Positions 1 through 9,331 of a stretch of DNA of 60,080 bases are shown here, piece after piece. The DNA comes from Bacteroidales bacterium (lineage in GTDB: Bacteria; Bacteroidota; Bacteroidia; Bacteroidales; UBA932): the NCBI GenBank assembly GCA_017477465.1, contig JAFUVU010000036.1, positions 1-60,080 on the forward strand. The letters are read 5' to 3'. A program made the translations under genes and the position numbers. The number at the start of each line of letters is the position of its first letter. The first letter of the stretch is position 1. The notes below the pieces were generated by a model. The model was not told the origin of the DNA and did not search any database. It saw only the letters and a program-made list of their open reading frames with translations.

Positions 1-285
1 AAATTGACACTTTTTTCAGGCTTTTTAATGCCTGCCTTCCGTCGTCCCTCAGGGACAGCTTACGGCAGATGTGATTATACGTAAAGTATTGAATATTAAA
101 TATTAAACAAAAATATTGTTAATTTCTAACGAAGTATTGTATTAATAATTATTTAGAAAACTCTTCCAGCCAGTCGGCACGTTTTTTTACGCCGGCTGGC
201 TGGCGCTTTTTTATGGGGTATTGGTACTGAAGCGGTTATAAAAGAGCCCGAGCCAGTCGGCTACAAGGCCGGGAAGGTGCCGGGC
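1..285. other. intergenic, AT-rich, no gene seen
   Basis: No open frame that I would call a gene. The first 80 bases hold short inverted repeats (caggc/gcctg; tccctcaggga). Bases 90-160 are strongly AT-rich. A terminator-like hairpin lies at 166-212 and is listed separately. The upstream gene it would serve is outside the window. Confidence 0.5.
166..212 (+). terminator. intrinsic terminator
   Basis: A 13-bp stem (ccagccagtcggc at 166-178, gccggctggctgg at 191-203, one mismatch) with a T-rich loop is followed by a T run at 207-212. It fits the end of a + strand transcript coming from left of the window. The A-rich left flank means it could also act for the minus-strand gene ending at 286. 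Confidence 0.6.
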
Positions 286-801
286 TTAGCTTGCTTTGCC
301 GAAGCGCCAGGCTCGCATGCTTTCATAGCTTTCGGAGAACTCCCGGTCTGTGATTTGGTCGTCCAGGGTGAAGTAGAGGTAGTGGCCTTCGAGGTCGCTG
401 CCTTTGTAGCGGTTACGCAGGTATTTGTTCTTTAATGCGAGTTTAACGCATTGCCGATGCATGGACAGGAAGCGGTACAGCAGCGGCAGGGCCGGGAAAT
501 CGCAGCTTTCGCCTTGGAGCCAGAGCTCGTCCGAACAATAGGTGCAGACCAGGGCGGCGTTCTCGAACTCGTCGTAGGCTTCCCTTGGGTAGCCGACATC
601 CAGAAGGAATCTTGCGAACTTCTCGTGGGCGCGGCTGCAGGCCAAGAGCCAGCCTGTCTCGTCCTCGGTCTTCTCACATTGCACGGCCAAGCGCTCAATC
701 TTTTCCCTGTAGGGCTCCGCAGCGATATTCACAAGTGAGGGCACCATCCGGAGCTTGCCATTTTCGGTCCAGGCGACAAGGGTGTAATTTTTAATTGACA
801 T
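286..801 (-). CDS. hypothetical protein, 171 aa
   Basis: I do not recognise the family. The ATG at 801 (MSIKNYTLVAW) is chosen over an in-frame start at 870 because the upstream stretch encodes arginine- and cysteine-rich residues and overlaps a hairpin cluster. There is no signal peptide or membrane segment, so it is probably cytoplasmic. The C-terminal half is rich in aromatic and acidic residues (LEGHYLYFTLDDQ), and the middle is helical. It lies downstream of tRNA-Arg on the same strand with about 170 nt between them, most of it predicted to fold. It could be a small Bacteroidales-specific protein. Function is unknown. Confidence 0.6.
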   Translation of the reverse strand: MSIKNYTLVAWTENGKLRMVPSLVNIAAEPYREKIERLAVQCEKTEDETGWLLACSRAHEKFARFLLDVGYPREAYDEFENAALVCTYCSDELWLQGESCDFPALPLLYRFLSMHRQCVKLALKNKYLRNRYKGSDLEGHYLYFTLDDQITDREFSESYESMRAWRFGKAS

Positions 802-845
802 GGAAAAACAGTATTTGAAAGAACTTTCCGGGTCCCCGGTCCGCT

Positions 846-950
846 GGTGTACAATACACCTTGAGCGCAATGCTCGCGGGCCATCGCCCGGGTTTCAAGA
901 TACTGTGGAATTCACATATCCAGGCGCGGAAGGCATAGAAACCTGCCTGG
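846..950. ncRNA. possible structured RNA (hairpin cluster with pseudoknot)
   Basis: Five hairpins follow each other in 105 nt: ggtgta/tacacc (846-851, 855-860), gagc/gctc (863-866, 872-875), cgggc/gcccg (877-881, 886-890), gata-c-tgtg/caca-tatc (899-907, 913-920) and ccaggc/gcctgg (920-925, 945-950). In addition ggtttc at 891-896 can pair with gaaacc at 938-943 inside the last loop, which would make a pseudoknot. The region lies between tRNA-Arg and the gene starting at 801, so on the minus strand it would form a 5' leader. I do not recognise a known RNA class, and the strand is undecided. Confidence 0.35.
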
Positions 951-969
951 AACGTGGCTGATTTTTTTG

Positions 970-1043
970 TGATTCCGTTGGGATTCGAACCCAAGACCCA
1001 CAGCTTAGAAGGCTGTTGCTCTATCCAGCTGAGCTACGGAACC
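970..1043 (-). tRNA. tRNA-Arg(TCT)
   Basis: A 74-nt cloverleaf on the minus strand. The acceptor stem ggttccg pairs with cggaatc (one G-T), the D arm is agctcagctggatagagc, the anticodon loop is cttctaa with anticodon TCT (reads AGA), the T arm is gggttcgaatccc, and the discriminator is A. CCA is not encoded. A TAnnTTTG promoter word lies 18 nt upstream of the 5' end. Confidence 0.95.
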
Positions 1044-1060
1044 ATCCTTATTTGGGATTG

Positions 1061-1068
1061 CAAAGTTA
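1061..1068 (-). promoter_or_regulatory. -7 box for tRNA-Arg
   Basis: taactttg on the minus strand matches the Bacteroidota -7 consensus TAnnTTTG, 17 nt before the tRNA 5' end. No clear -33 TTTG is seen. Confidence 0.5.
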
Positions 1069-1096
1069 GTCAAAAAACGTGAAATAGCAAGGCCGA

Positions 1097-2083
1097 TTAT
1101 CTTGGACTCATGGAAAGGAGCAACTGCAGTTCCTGATTTACTGCGGCGGAGAAGTCGCGGGCGCTGTCTTCGCGGGGGCCGAAGCTGTCTTCCAGGACGC
1201 CGCCGTCGTAATCGATAGACAGGCTTGCGATGCCGACGGAAACTATGCGTGCGAGGTCTTCCAGCGTAGGATAAACATATACGAAATTCACGTCGTCGCG
1301 GGTTTGGATGAGGCCTATCACGCTGCCGTCACGCAGGGTGAAGCGCACTGCCGCATCGTAAGGGATATGGAACTGTTCCTTAGTGCCGATCACGAAGGCT
1401 AGGTCCAGGTCTTCCTGATTGTTGTTCTTGTAGTAGAGATGGGACAGGAGGATGTTGTAGTCGTAGTTCTTTCCGCGGGCCACTACGGGGTTGGAGGTAG
1501 AGAGGGTGCTGTTCACATTCTCGGTGTAGCCGGAGAGCGTGGCTTCCAGGTCAACGGTGCTTTCAGAAGCCTTGAGGATTGCTTCGCAGTGACGTTTGAG
1601 CAGGGAGCCGAACTCGTCGGCAGGGAAGGAGGCCTGGATGTAGTCGTCCGGATTCCAGCCTGTCACGATGTCGATGCTCTTGATGCCGCGCACCATTTTT
1701 TCCATATCGGCCGATTCTGCGGCGTATTTGAGGCGGTTGATGAAGTTGCCGTTGTCGAGCCTGCGTTTTGTGGCAGAATCTTCGCCTATTTGCTCCATGC
1801 GCACCAGCTTGCCGTTAGTGAGCGTAACAGCCATTTTGACGCCCTTGGGCACTTGGGTGGCCGATTTCTGTATGAGGTTCAGATAAACCAGGTAGAGGGT
1901 GGAGCCATCCGGGAAACCGGCCAGCTCTACACGCACTTCCGATGGAGTGCCGGCCAGTTGAAACTGCTCGTAATCGGTTGATATATGCGTGATTCCGCCT
2001 GAGCGGTAGTTTGTCCTTATCGACTGGGCCTGTGCACCCATGCAAAGCAGCAGGGCCAGTGCCCCTATCAACATTTTTTTCAT
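1097..2083 (-). CDS. secreted hypothetical protein, 328 aa
   Basis: The ATG at 2083 gives a clean signal peptide (MKKMLIGALALLLCMGAQAQ, cleavage after AQA-Q). The upstream in-frame start at 2110 adds hydrophobic residues (MLLFKIIIR) before it and is less likely. The rest is mixed alpha/beta with no transmembrane segment, so a periplasmic or surface location is expected. I see no catalytic motif and cannot name the domain. A typical promoter word sits 24 nt upstream. It is divergent from the polysaccharide-export operon, with 167 nt between start codons, but this does not fix a function. Confidence 0.75.
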   Translation of the reverse strand: MKKMLIGALALLLCMGAQAQSIRTNYRSGGITHISTDYEQFQLAGTPSEVRVELAGFPDGSTLYLVYLNLIQKSATQVPKGVKMAVTLTNGKLVRMEQIGEDSATKRRLDNGNFINRLKYAAESADMEKMVRGIKSIDIVTGWNPDDYIQASFPADEFGSLLKRHCEAILKASESTVDLEATLSGYTENVNSTLSTSNPVVARGKNYDYNILLSHLYYKNNNQEDLDLAFVIGTKEQFHIPYDAAVRFTLRDGSVIGLIQTRDDVNFVYVYPTLEDLARIVSVGIASLSIDYDGGVLEDSFGPREDSARDFSAAVNQELQLLLSMSPR

Positions 2084-2107
2084 GCGAATGATAATCTTAA
2101 ACAAAAG

Positions 2108-2115
2108 CAAAGATA
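2108..2115 (-). promoter_or_regulatory. -7 box
   Basis: tatctttg on the minus strand (TAnnTTTG), 24 nt before the ATG at 2083. Confidence 0.5.
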
Positions 2116-2201
2116 CACTTTCTGTGCCAATTTAAAAAGAAGTTATGCCCATTAATTGGCCCTTATAGGATTTAAGTGCGGGATTTTCCGGGAAAATGTT
2201 G

Positions 2202-2209
2202 TATATTTG
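2202..2209 (+). promoter_or_regulatory. -7 box of the polysaccharide export operon
   Basis: tatatttg matches TAnnTTTG and lies 41 nt before the ATG of the SLBB gene. A T-rich tract at 2183-2187 could stand in for the -33 element. Confidence 0.55.
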
Positions 2210-2250
2210 TAGGCTTACTGCAAAAATTTGAATAAAACCATCAAACTGAT

Positions 2251-4962
2251 ATGAAGAAATTCTTTTTAGCCGCACTGCTTATACTGCTCTCGTTGGCAGG
2301 CGTAGCGCAGACTATAACCCCCTCTATGATGAACATGGCCCGTACGGAACTTGCCAAGCGTGGACTTGAAGAAGAAGAAGTCAGGGCGCGCCTGATGGAA
2401 GAGGGGATAGATGTGGACAACATTCCTCCCACCCAATATGCTTCCTACCGCAATCAGGTGATAGGAATCCTGAACAAGATGCAGCAGGAAAAGGCCGCCG
2501 CGAATGCCGCCGCCAATGCAGCCCTTTTTGCCACCCCTTCAACCGCAGCCTACGATATGTATGCGGCACCGGTAATATCGGCCGAAGAAGCCCCGCAGAC
2601 AACTACCGGCGAAGCAGAGGCGGAAAAAGCCCTGAAGACAGCCCTTGACGAAAATAAAGTCTCGCCGACAGCAGGCAAAGATATTTACGGACATTCCCTG
2701 TTCACCGGAAAATCAATGGATGTATTCCGTACCACGGACGGTGCCCAAGCTCCGGATACTTACGTACTCGGCGAAGGCGATGAAATCCATATTTCAATCT
2801 TCGGCGGCTCACAGACGGAAATCCATCAGAGAATAGCGGCCGACGGTTCCATCCAGCCTGTCGGCGCAGCAAAAATATTCCTTAAAGGCATGACTCTGGC
2901 CCAGGGAAGACAGGCTATCCGCACAAAGCTGGCACAGCACTACTCCTTCCGCCAGGACCAGATCGCCGTCACCATCACCACTGCCCGCACAGTTACGGTA
3001 AGCATCTATGGTGAGGTCGGTGTACAGGGCGGTTTCACCCTCAGCGCTCTCAATACTGCTTTCAACGCACTTGCCGCAGCAGGCGGTCCCACCGCCATCG
3101 GCTCTGTTCGTAATATCCAGATTCACCGCGGCGGAAAAACAGGGCATCTCGACCTGTATGCCTACATGACAAATCCCGCCCAGGCAGGCTGGTACGACCT
3201 GCAAAACGGCGATGTCATCTATGTCCCTGTCGCTCAGCGCGTAGTAAGCGTGACCGGCGCAGTCAACCGTCCCATGCGTTATGAAATTCTGGACGACGAG
3301 TCCCTGAAAGACGCCATCGGCTATGCCGGCGGCCTTACTGCCGATGCGCTGACGGACTTCGTACAGGTTGAGCGTCTCGAAAACGGCGAAAAGAAATACC
3401 TGGAATACAATCTGGCGGAGGTGCTCAGCGGCTCAAAGAAAGTTTATCTTGCCAATGGCGACACTGTCCGCGTCCGCACCGCCAACCAGCCCATGGAAAA
3501 CTACGTATCCATCAGCGGCGACGTCTATTACGGCGGCGAGTTCGACCTTGAGAAAAACAGCAGCCTCGCCAAACTCATCGAAAACGCAAAGCCCAGCTAC
3601 ACCGCTCGTACAGACTATGTCTTCGTAGAGCGCACAAAGTCCGATGAGACCGTAGAAGTCCTCACAGTCCCGTTCCCCGGCGTCAACGGCAATCCCGACT
3701 TCCGCCTTCAGGCCCGTGACGCTGTGTTCGTGCTGCAGCAGTCCAACTTTAGGGATGTGGATACCATTGCAGTCACCGGCCAGGTACGCAAGCCCTTCAC
3801 CAAGGAATACGGTCTCAAAGACCGCATGACGGTGGCCCAGGCCATTGAATATGCCGACGGCCTCAAGCCCAGCGTATTCCCGGTAGCTTATATCTTCCGC
3901 AGGGATGTATCCAATCCCTCCAAGATGGAATATCTGCGCATAGCCCTGGACAAGGACGGCGACAAGCTTCTCCAGCCCGGCGATGAACTCCGTATCTACG
4001 ACAACACCACCTACACCAATGTGGGCGAGGTGAGTGTCAGCGGTGCAGTGAAAAATCCTTTCGGCACTCCTTATGATCCTGCTCTGACAGTTCGCAATCT
4101 GCTTGAAATGGCCGGCGGATTCGAAGTGGGCGCAGCATACGACCGCGTGGAAGTGTTCCGCGTGAACCTTTCAAAGAAAGACCAGGTCAGCTTTGACAAA
4201 TTTACCTTCAGCGTCGATGAAAACTATAATCTGACAAGTGGCGATTTCCAGATCCAGCCTTACGACCACATCATAGTGCGCATGACGCCCAACTTCACGA
4301 AGGGCCGCACCGTGGAAGTAAATGGCCGTGTAAAATATCCCGGCATGTATGTTCTTGAAGACAACCGCACCCAACTGTCGGAAGTTATCAAGATGGCCGG
4401 CGGCCTTCTGGACGATGCCAGCCCCGACGCCACCCTTTTCCGCACCTTCAAGGAACGCGGCAACATCGGCGTAAATCTGGATGATATGAGCCGCCACAAA
4501 GGTTCCACCGCCTGTGACCCCATCCTCCTTGACGGTGACGTAATCACCATCTACAGGCAGGAAAACACCGTCACCATCCGCGAGGCCGGCACCCACAAGG
4601 CGCAGTATGTGCCGGATGAATTCTCCAAGGAGCAGACTACCTTCACATATCAGGGGCGCCACAGCGCCAAATGGTATATCAACCGTTATGCCGGCGGTTT
4701 CCAGAAAGCGGCCGACCGCAACAGCGTCACCGTCACTTACCCCAACGGTCAGAGCGACGGTACAAAGAAAGCTCTCTGGGTGTTCCGCAAATATCCTACT
4801 GTCCGTCCCGGCGGCACCATCACCCTCACTATGGATTCCGTGAAGATGGAGAAAGATGCCAAACCCAAGGAAAAAGTGGACTGGGAGCGCGTAGCCGCCA
4901 GCTCGCTGAGCTCCCTTACCTCCATAGTCTCCATGATCCTGCTAATCGAAAGACTCCGCTAA
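2251..4962 (+). CDS. SLBB-domain polysaccharide export protein, 903 aa
   Basis: Wza-like outer-membrane or periplasmic protein for exopolysaccharide or capsule export. Seen in the sequence: signal peptide to about residue 20 (ending GVAQ), a low-complexity alanine/glutamate region at about 80-140, a Poly_export domain at about 168-245 (DTYVLGEGDEIHISIFGGS), then several SLBB repeats from about 250 to 800 (for example VSIYGEVGVQGGFTLSAL and VTGAVNRPMRYEI), and a hydrophobic C-terminal segment at about 880-899. It is longer than proteobacterial Wza because of the extra SLBB copies, as is usual in Bacteroidota. A Wzz-like gene follows after 3 nt, as expected for an export/copolymerase pair. No glycosyltransferases are present in the window, so the exported polymer is unknown. 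Confidence 0.9.
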   Translation: MKKFFLAALLILLSLAGVAQTITPSMMNMARTELAKRGLEEEEVRARLMEEGIDVDNIPPTQYASYRNQVIGILNKMQQEKAAANAAANAALFATPSTAAYDMYAAPVISAEEAPQTTTGEAEAEKALKTALDENKVSPTAGKDIYGHSLFTGKSMDVFRTTDGAQAPDTYVLGEGDEIHISIFGGSQTEIHQRIAADGSIQPVGAAKIFLKGMTLAQGRQAIRTKLAQHYSFRQDQIAVTITTARTVTVSIYGEVGVQGGFTLSALNTAFNALAAAGGPTAIGSVRNIQIHRGGKTGHLDLYAYMTNPAQAGWYDLQNGDVIYVPVAQRVVSVTGAVNRPMRYEILDDESLKDAIGYAGGLTADALTDFVQVERLENGEKKYLEYNLAEVLSGSKKVYLANGDTVRVRTANQPMENYVSISGDVYYGGEFDLEKNSSLAKLIENAKPSYTARTDYVFVERTKSDETVEVLTVPFPGVNGNPDFRLQARDAVFVLQQSNFRDVDTIAVTGQVRKPFTKEYGLKDRMTVAQAIEYADGLKPSVFPVAYIFRRDVSNPSKMEYLRIALDKDGDKLLQPGDELRIYDNTTYTNVGEVSVSGAVKNPFGTPYDPALTVRNLLEMAGGFEVGAAYDRVEVFRVNLSKKDQVSFDKFTFSVDENYNLTSGDFQIQPYDHIIVRMTPNFTKGRTVEVNGRVKYPGMYVLEDNRTQLSEVIKMAGGLLDDASPDATLFRTFKERGNIGVNLDDMSRHKGSTACDPILLDGDVITIYRQENTVTIREAGTHKAQYVPDEFSKEQTTFTYQGRHSAKWYINRYAGGFQKAADRNSVTVTYPNGQSDGTKKALWVFRKYPTVRPGGTITLTMDSVKMEKDAKPKEKVDWERVAASSLSSLTSIVSMILLIERLR

Positions 4963-4965
4963 ACT

Positions 4966-6114
4966 ATGCAAGAGAATCCCAACAACGCTCCCGCCTACTC
5001 GGAAGAAGATGGTATCGACTTCGTAGCCTTGCTGAAAGGGCTATGGGCGGGGCGCAAAACAATTATTATTTGCACGGCTGTTTTCGTTGTGCTCGGTCTG
5101 GCGGCTGCGCTTTCCATGAAGCGTACATACACAGTGAGCACGGTCCTGGTTCCACAGGTTAATTCCGGCCGCAATGCGCAGCTCAGCTCGCTTGCATATC
5201 TGGCCGGCTTCGATCTTGGCACCAACCTTTCCAATTCGGAACTCTCACCTGTGGTTTATCCGCAGATTGTAAAGAGCGTTCCGTACCTGAGGGAGCTGGT
5301 AAACACGCCCTATCATTACTCGAAGGCCGACACCGCCCTCACCATGATAGCCTATGCAAAAGACTACAACAAGCCCTCTCCCTTCAGCTATGTGCTCAAA
5401 TACACCGTGGGGCTGCCGCGTACAATCATTGGGGCTTTCAAAAAGAAAGACAACGTAGAGTACACATTACCGGAATCCGCCGGCACCGAGGAAACTCCGG
5501 AAACTCCCAAACCTATTCTTCTGAGCAAGGAGGAAGAAAGTGCGGTTAAAGCTCTTGCCGGTAATATAAACCTGGCCGTGGACCGTAAGGAAGGCTATCT
5601 CACCCTCTCTGTAACGGGCTCGGAACCCATTCAAACGGCCGAGCTGGCAACAAAAGCCCTTGCCCTCCTTCAGGAGGAGATTACCCGCTTCCGTACGGAA
5701 AAGGCCGACAAGGAACTGGAATACATCCTAAGCCGCTATATCGAAGTGAAGGAAGAGGCCGAAAGTCTCCAGGCCGCCCTGGCCACGGTTAAGGACCGTT
5801 CGCAGGAAATGACTTCCAGCCGCGCCCAGATCACAAGAGACCGTCTGCAGTCCAAATACGCCGTTGCCAACGCTATTTACATGGAACTGTCAAAACAGCT
5901 GGAGCAGGCGAGGATGCAGGTGAAGAAGGATACTCCCACCTTTGCCGTGGTGCAGCCTGTTACGGTTCCCACCAAGCCTTCCAACAGCCGTGCGCGCACC
6001 CTTTTCGTATGGGTGTTCATGGGCCTGGTCATCGGTTGCGGCATCGTGATAGCCAAGGGCTACCTGCCCAAGATAAAGGAAATGTTCAAATCAGAAGAAG
6101 ACAAGGATGCTTAG
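4966..6114 (+). CDS. Wzz-like chain-length determinant, 382 aa
   Basis: Polysaccharide copolymerase of the inner membrane, expected to set polymer chain length together with the SLBB exporter. It has the two-transmembrane Wzz layout: TM1 at about 34-52 (TIIICTAVFVVLGLAAAL), a long periplasmic part with a coiled-coil stretch at about 245-310, a proline-rich VVQPVTVPTKPSNSRA segment just before TM2, and TM2 at about 343-362. There is no C-terminal tyrosine kinase domain, so control by phosphorylation is not built in. The start lies 3 nt after the SLBB stop. The end overlaps the GH92 start by 8 nt, implying coupled translation. Confidence 0.88.
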   Translation: MQENPNNAPAYSEEDGIDFVALLKGLWAGRKTIIICTAVFVVLGLAAALSMKRTYTVSTVLVPQVNSGRNAQLSSLAYLAGFDLGTNLSNSELSPVVYPQIVKSVPYLRELVNTPYHYSKADTALTMIAYAKDYNKPSPFSYVLKYTVGLPRTIIGAFKKKDNVEYTLPESAGTEETPETPKPILLSKEEESAVKALAGNINLAVDRKEGYLTLSVTGSEPIQTAELATKALALLQEEITRFRTEKADKELEYILSRYIEVKEEAESLQAALATVKDRSQEMTSSRAQITRDRLQSKYAVANAIYMELSKQLEQARMQVKKDTPTFAVVQPVTVPTKPSNSRARTLFVWVFMGLVIGCGIVIAKGYLPKIKEMFKSEEDKDA

Positions 6115-8332
6115 AAAAATAAGTATTGCCATTACGGCCCTGGTGTTGACTTTGCCCGCACCGGGGCTTTTTGCTCAGAACGAGTGGGTCAATCCCTTCA
6201 TCGGCACGTCTAACTTCGGCGCCTGCAATCCCGGGGCTGTGCTGCCTAACGGCATGATGAGCGTGAGCCCTTTCAATGTGATGGGATCGGCCCTGAATAC
6301 GTGGGACAAGGACAGCAGGTGGTGGAGCACGCCATACGTGGCCGAGAACAGCTATCTCACGGGCTTCACGCATGTGAACCTCTCCGGCGTCGGATGCCCG
6401 GAACTCGGCAGCCTGCTCACCATGCCCACAACCGGCCCGTTGCAGGTGGATTACCATGTATATGGTACTGAGTACAAGGACGAAGTGGCCCGTCCGGGAT
6501 ATTACGGCGTTGAACTTCTGAGCGGCATAAAGGCCGAGGTTACCGCCACTACGCGCAGCTCCCTGGAGCGCTACACCTTCCCCGGCGGCGAGGGCAACAT
6601 CCTTCTCAACCTGGGCGAAGGCCTCACCAACGAAAGCGGGGCGACGGTGCGGCGCGTATCGGCCACGGAAGTTGAGGGTAGCAAGCTTATGGGCACCTTC
6701 TGCTACAATCGGAACGCAGTGTTCCCCATTTACTTTGTGATGCGCGTGAGCAAGGCTCCCGACAGTGCCGGATATTGGAAAAAGCAGCGTCCCATGACCG
6801 CAGAAGCCGCCTGGGATGCCGATGCCGGGAAGTACAAGCTCTACAGCGACTATGCCCGCGACATGAGCGGCGACGACATCGGCTGCTGGTTCCATTATGA
6901 CAACCTTGCCCCCGGCGAGTCGGTGCTCGTGCAGCTTGGCGTATCTTTCGTGAGCGTGGAAAACGCCCGCGAAAACCTTGAAGCGGAGCAGCAGGGCTTC
7001 GACTTTGACACGGTCCGCAAAAAGGCCGATTCCGCCTGGGCCGCCCATCTTGGCCGCGTCAAGGTGGAAGGTGGCACGGATGATCAGAAAACCATCTTCT
7101 ACACAGCCCTTTACCATACCCTCCTTCATCCGAATGTGCTGAGCGACGTCAACGGCGAATACCCCCTGATGCAGTCGCCTTCAGGCGTCGGGCGCGTAGA
7201 ACCCGGCCATACCCGCTATACCGTCTTCTCCCTTTGGGACACTTATCGCAACGTGCATCAGCTGATGACGCTCCTCTGGCCCGAAAAGCAGGTCGATATG
7301 GTGCGCTCGATGATAGACCAGTACCGTGAGTGGGGTTGGATGCCCAAATGGGAACTCTACGGCCGGGAAACCTGGACCATGGAAGGCGATCCGTCCATCT
7401 GCGTAATTGCCGACACCTGGCTCCGAGGCCTTAGGGACTTCGACATCGAAGTGGCTTACGAAGCTTTCCTTAAATCGGCCGATACGCCTGGCGCTCAGAA
7501 CCTTATGCGTCCGGACAACGACCCTTACATCGAGCGTGGCTACGTCCCCCTGAACTATTTTGCGGCCGATTTTTCCGGCGACAATTCAGTATCCCACGCC
7601 CTTGAGTACTATGTGGCCGACTATGCCCTCTCCCGCCTGGCCGCAGACCTCGGCCATAAGGAGGATGCGGCGCGTTTCCTTGAACGTTCGCTCGGGTATC
7701 GGCACTATTATGACCGCGAGTATAAATGCCTGAGGCCCATCAACATGGACGGCTCTTTCCTTAGCCCGTTCAATCCTGCCGACGGGGCCGATTTCACCAA
7801 CGCCCCCGGCTTCCACGAAGGCAGCGCCTGGAACTACAGCTTCGCCGTTCCTCACGACGTGGCCGGATATGCCCGCCTGATGGGTGGAACCAAAGCATAC
7901 GTCAAAGCCTTGCAACGGGTTTTTGACGAAGGCCTTTACGATCCGGCCAACGAACCGGACATCGTCTATCCCTACCTTTTCAGCCGCTTCAAAGGCTACG
8001 AAAAACGCACGTGGGAGCAGGTGGAACGCATACTTGCGACTAATTACAAGAACGCCCCCGACGGCATCCCCGGCAACGACGACACCGGCACGATGAGCGC
8101 CTGGGCCGTATTCTCCATGCTGGGATTCTATCCTGATTGCCCTGCGGAGCCAAGCTTTACGCTCACCAGGCCTGTCTTCCAAAAAGCCAGCGTAGTGATG
8201 CCCGACGGGCATGAACTCGTGATTTCCCGCGCATCGGCCAAAGCCGGCCGTGCACGTCTGGGCGGACGCAATAAAGGCTTCCGCATTTCCCATGGGGAGC
8301 TTGCGAAAGCCTCATCGCTTGTTTGGAAATAA
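6107..8332 (+). CDS. GH92 alpha-mannosidase, 741 aa
   Basis: Exo-acting, calcium-dependent alpha-mannosidase family (commonly alpha-1,2) that trims mannose from N-glycans or mannan. Seen: signal peptide (MLRKISIAITALVLTLPAPG, ending LFAQ), an N-terminal beta domain starting VNPFIGTSNFGACNPGA, and the family's C-terminal (alpha/alpha)6 signature ANEPDIVYPYLF followed by PGNDDTGTMSAWAVFSMLG near residues 620-680. The length is normal. The start overlaps the Wzz stop by 8 nt, so it belongs to the export operon, which is unusual. It ends directly against the stop of the convergent GH130 gene. It may act with the N-glycan-type locus at 12.7-23 kb, or on the cell's own polymer. The family is certain; the linkage is inferred. 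Confidence 0.93.
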   Translation: MLRKISIAITALVLTLPAPGLFAQNEWVNPFIGTSNFGACNPGAVLPNGMMSVSPFNVMGSALNTWDKDSRWWSTPYVAENSYLTGFTHVNLSGVGCPELGSLLTMPTTGPLQVDYHVYGTEYKDEVARPGYYGVELLSGIKAEVTATTRSSLERYTFPGGEGNILLNLGEGLTNESGATVRRVSATEVEGSKLMGTFCYNRNAVFPIYFVMRVSKAPDSAGYWKKQRPMTAEAAWDADAGKYKLYSDYARDMSGDDIGCWFHYDNLAPGESVLVQLGVSFVSVENARENLEAEQQGFDFDTVRKKADSAWAAHLGRVKVEGGTDDQKTIFYTALYHTLLHPNVLSDVNGEYPLMQSPSGVGRVEPGHTRYTVFSLWDTYRNVHQLMTLLWPEKQVDMVRSMIDQYREWGWMPKWELYGRETWTMEGDPSICVIADTWLRGLRDFDIEVAYEAFLKSADTPGAQNLMRPDNDPYIERGYVPLNYFAADFSGDNSVSHALEYYVADYALSRLAADLGHKEDAARFLERSLGYRHYYDREYKCLRPINMDGSFLSPFNPADGADFTNAPGFHEGSAWNYSFAVPHDVAGYARLMGGTKAYVKALQRVFDEGLYDPANEPDIVYPYLFSRFKGYEKRTWEQVERILATNYKNAPDGIPGNDDTGTMSAWAVFSMLGFYPDCPAEPSFTLTRPVFQKASVVMPDGHELVISRASAKAGRARLGGRNKGFRISHGELAKASSLVWK

Positions 8333-9331
8333 TTAAAGGATGTTGGTCCTTTTAGTCCATTCCACAATTTCCGGGACATAGCCGAAGGCCAGGCCGGTTA
8401 CTGTGTCTGCGCAGCCGTAGTACACTGCTACGCGGCCGGTGGCGCTGTCACAGAGGGCGGCGCAGGGGAAGGCAACGTTGGGAACGTCTCCCATGCACTC
8501 GTACGGAGTCTGCGGCGAGATGAGATAAGGACCGCTGCGGGCAAGAACTTTCCAGGGCTGATCCAGATCCAGCAGGGCGCTGCCGAAGCTGTAAACATAG
8601 CCGTTGCAGCTGCGCAGGACGCCGTGATAGAAAAGGAGCCATCCCTCGCTGGTCTCGATAGGAATGGGGCCGGCGCCGATCTTCATGCACTGCCATGCGC
8701 TCACTTCGAAAGGAGCAGGCGCCATAACGTGCCTGTGATGTCCCCAGAATTCCATATCGGGGGATTCGCTGTAGAAAATGTCGCCGAAGGCTGTGTGGCC
8801 GGTGTCGGAGGGACGGGAGAGCATGGCGTATCGGCCACCTATTTTGCGCGGGAAAAGCACGCCGTTGCGGTTGTAGGGGAGGAAGGCATTCTCCACCTGG
8901 TGGAAGGTTTCGAAGTCTTCTGTCCATGCCAGGCCGATGGTGGGGCCATGATAGCCGTTGCACCATGATACCCAGTATTTTCCATCCAGGAGGGTGACTC
9001 GGGGGTCGTAGCCATAGACCCACTCTCCGACTTCGGGATCGGCCCCTTGGAAGCGCAGCACTTCGGGGCGGATGTCCCAATTGATGCCGTCCTTCGAAAA
9101 GCCTACGTGGAGGGCCATGCGGCGAGAAGTGTCGTCACAGCGGAAAACGCCTGCAAAACCGTCTTTGAAAGGCACTACGGCGCTGTTGAATATGCTGTTG
9201 GAATCCGGCAGAAGGTTGCGTGGAATTACGGGATTGGCGGAATACCTCCACATGGGGGATTGGCATCCGGAGGGCCTGTCTTCCCAGGGCATGTTCGGGA
9301 TAGCCGGGCTTATTATTTGCAATTGACTCAT
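8333..9331 (-). CDS. GH130 beta-mannoside phosphorylase-like protein, 332 aa
   Basis: Five-bladed propeller enzyme of family GH130, whose members phosphorolyse beta-mannosides such as Man-GlcNAc, Man-Glc or mannan oligosaccharides; some are beta-1,2-mannosidases. Family-like segments are [11 protein letters not shown] near the start, [19 protein letters not shown] near 110, and [21 protein letters not shown] near 235. There is no signal peptide, so it is cytoplasmic, as expected for a phosphorylase. Its ATG overlaps the LacI stop (ATGA), giving a LacI-GH130 operon. With GH18 and GH92 nearby, a role on the Man-GlcNAc core of N-glycans is plausible but not shown. The exact subfamily cannot be decided by eye. 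Confidence 0.87.
   Translation of the reverse strand: MSQLQIISPAIPNMPWEDRPSGCQSPMWRYSANPVIPRNLLPDSNSIFNSAVVPFKDGFAGVFRCDDTSRRMALHVGFSKDGINWDIRPEVLRFQGADPEVGEWVYGYDPRVTLLDGKYWVSWCNGYHGPTIGLAWTEDFETFHQVENAFLPYNRNGVLFPRKIGGRYAMLSRPSDTGHTAFGDIFYSESPDMEFWGHHRHVMAPAPFEVSAWQCMKIGAGPIPIETSEGWLLFYHGVLRSCNGYVYSFGSALLDLDQPWKVLARSGPYLISPQTPYECMGDVPNVAFPCAALCDSATGRVAVYYGCADTVTGLAFGYVPEIVEWTKRTNIL

Noticed and set aside
801-870. longer N-terminus for the gene at 286-801
   Set aside because: The extra residues are Cys/Arg-rich and overlap the hairpin cluster; the internal ATG gives a normal start.
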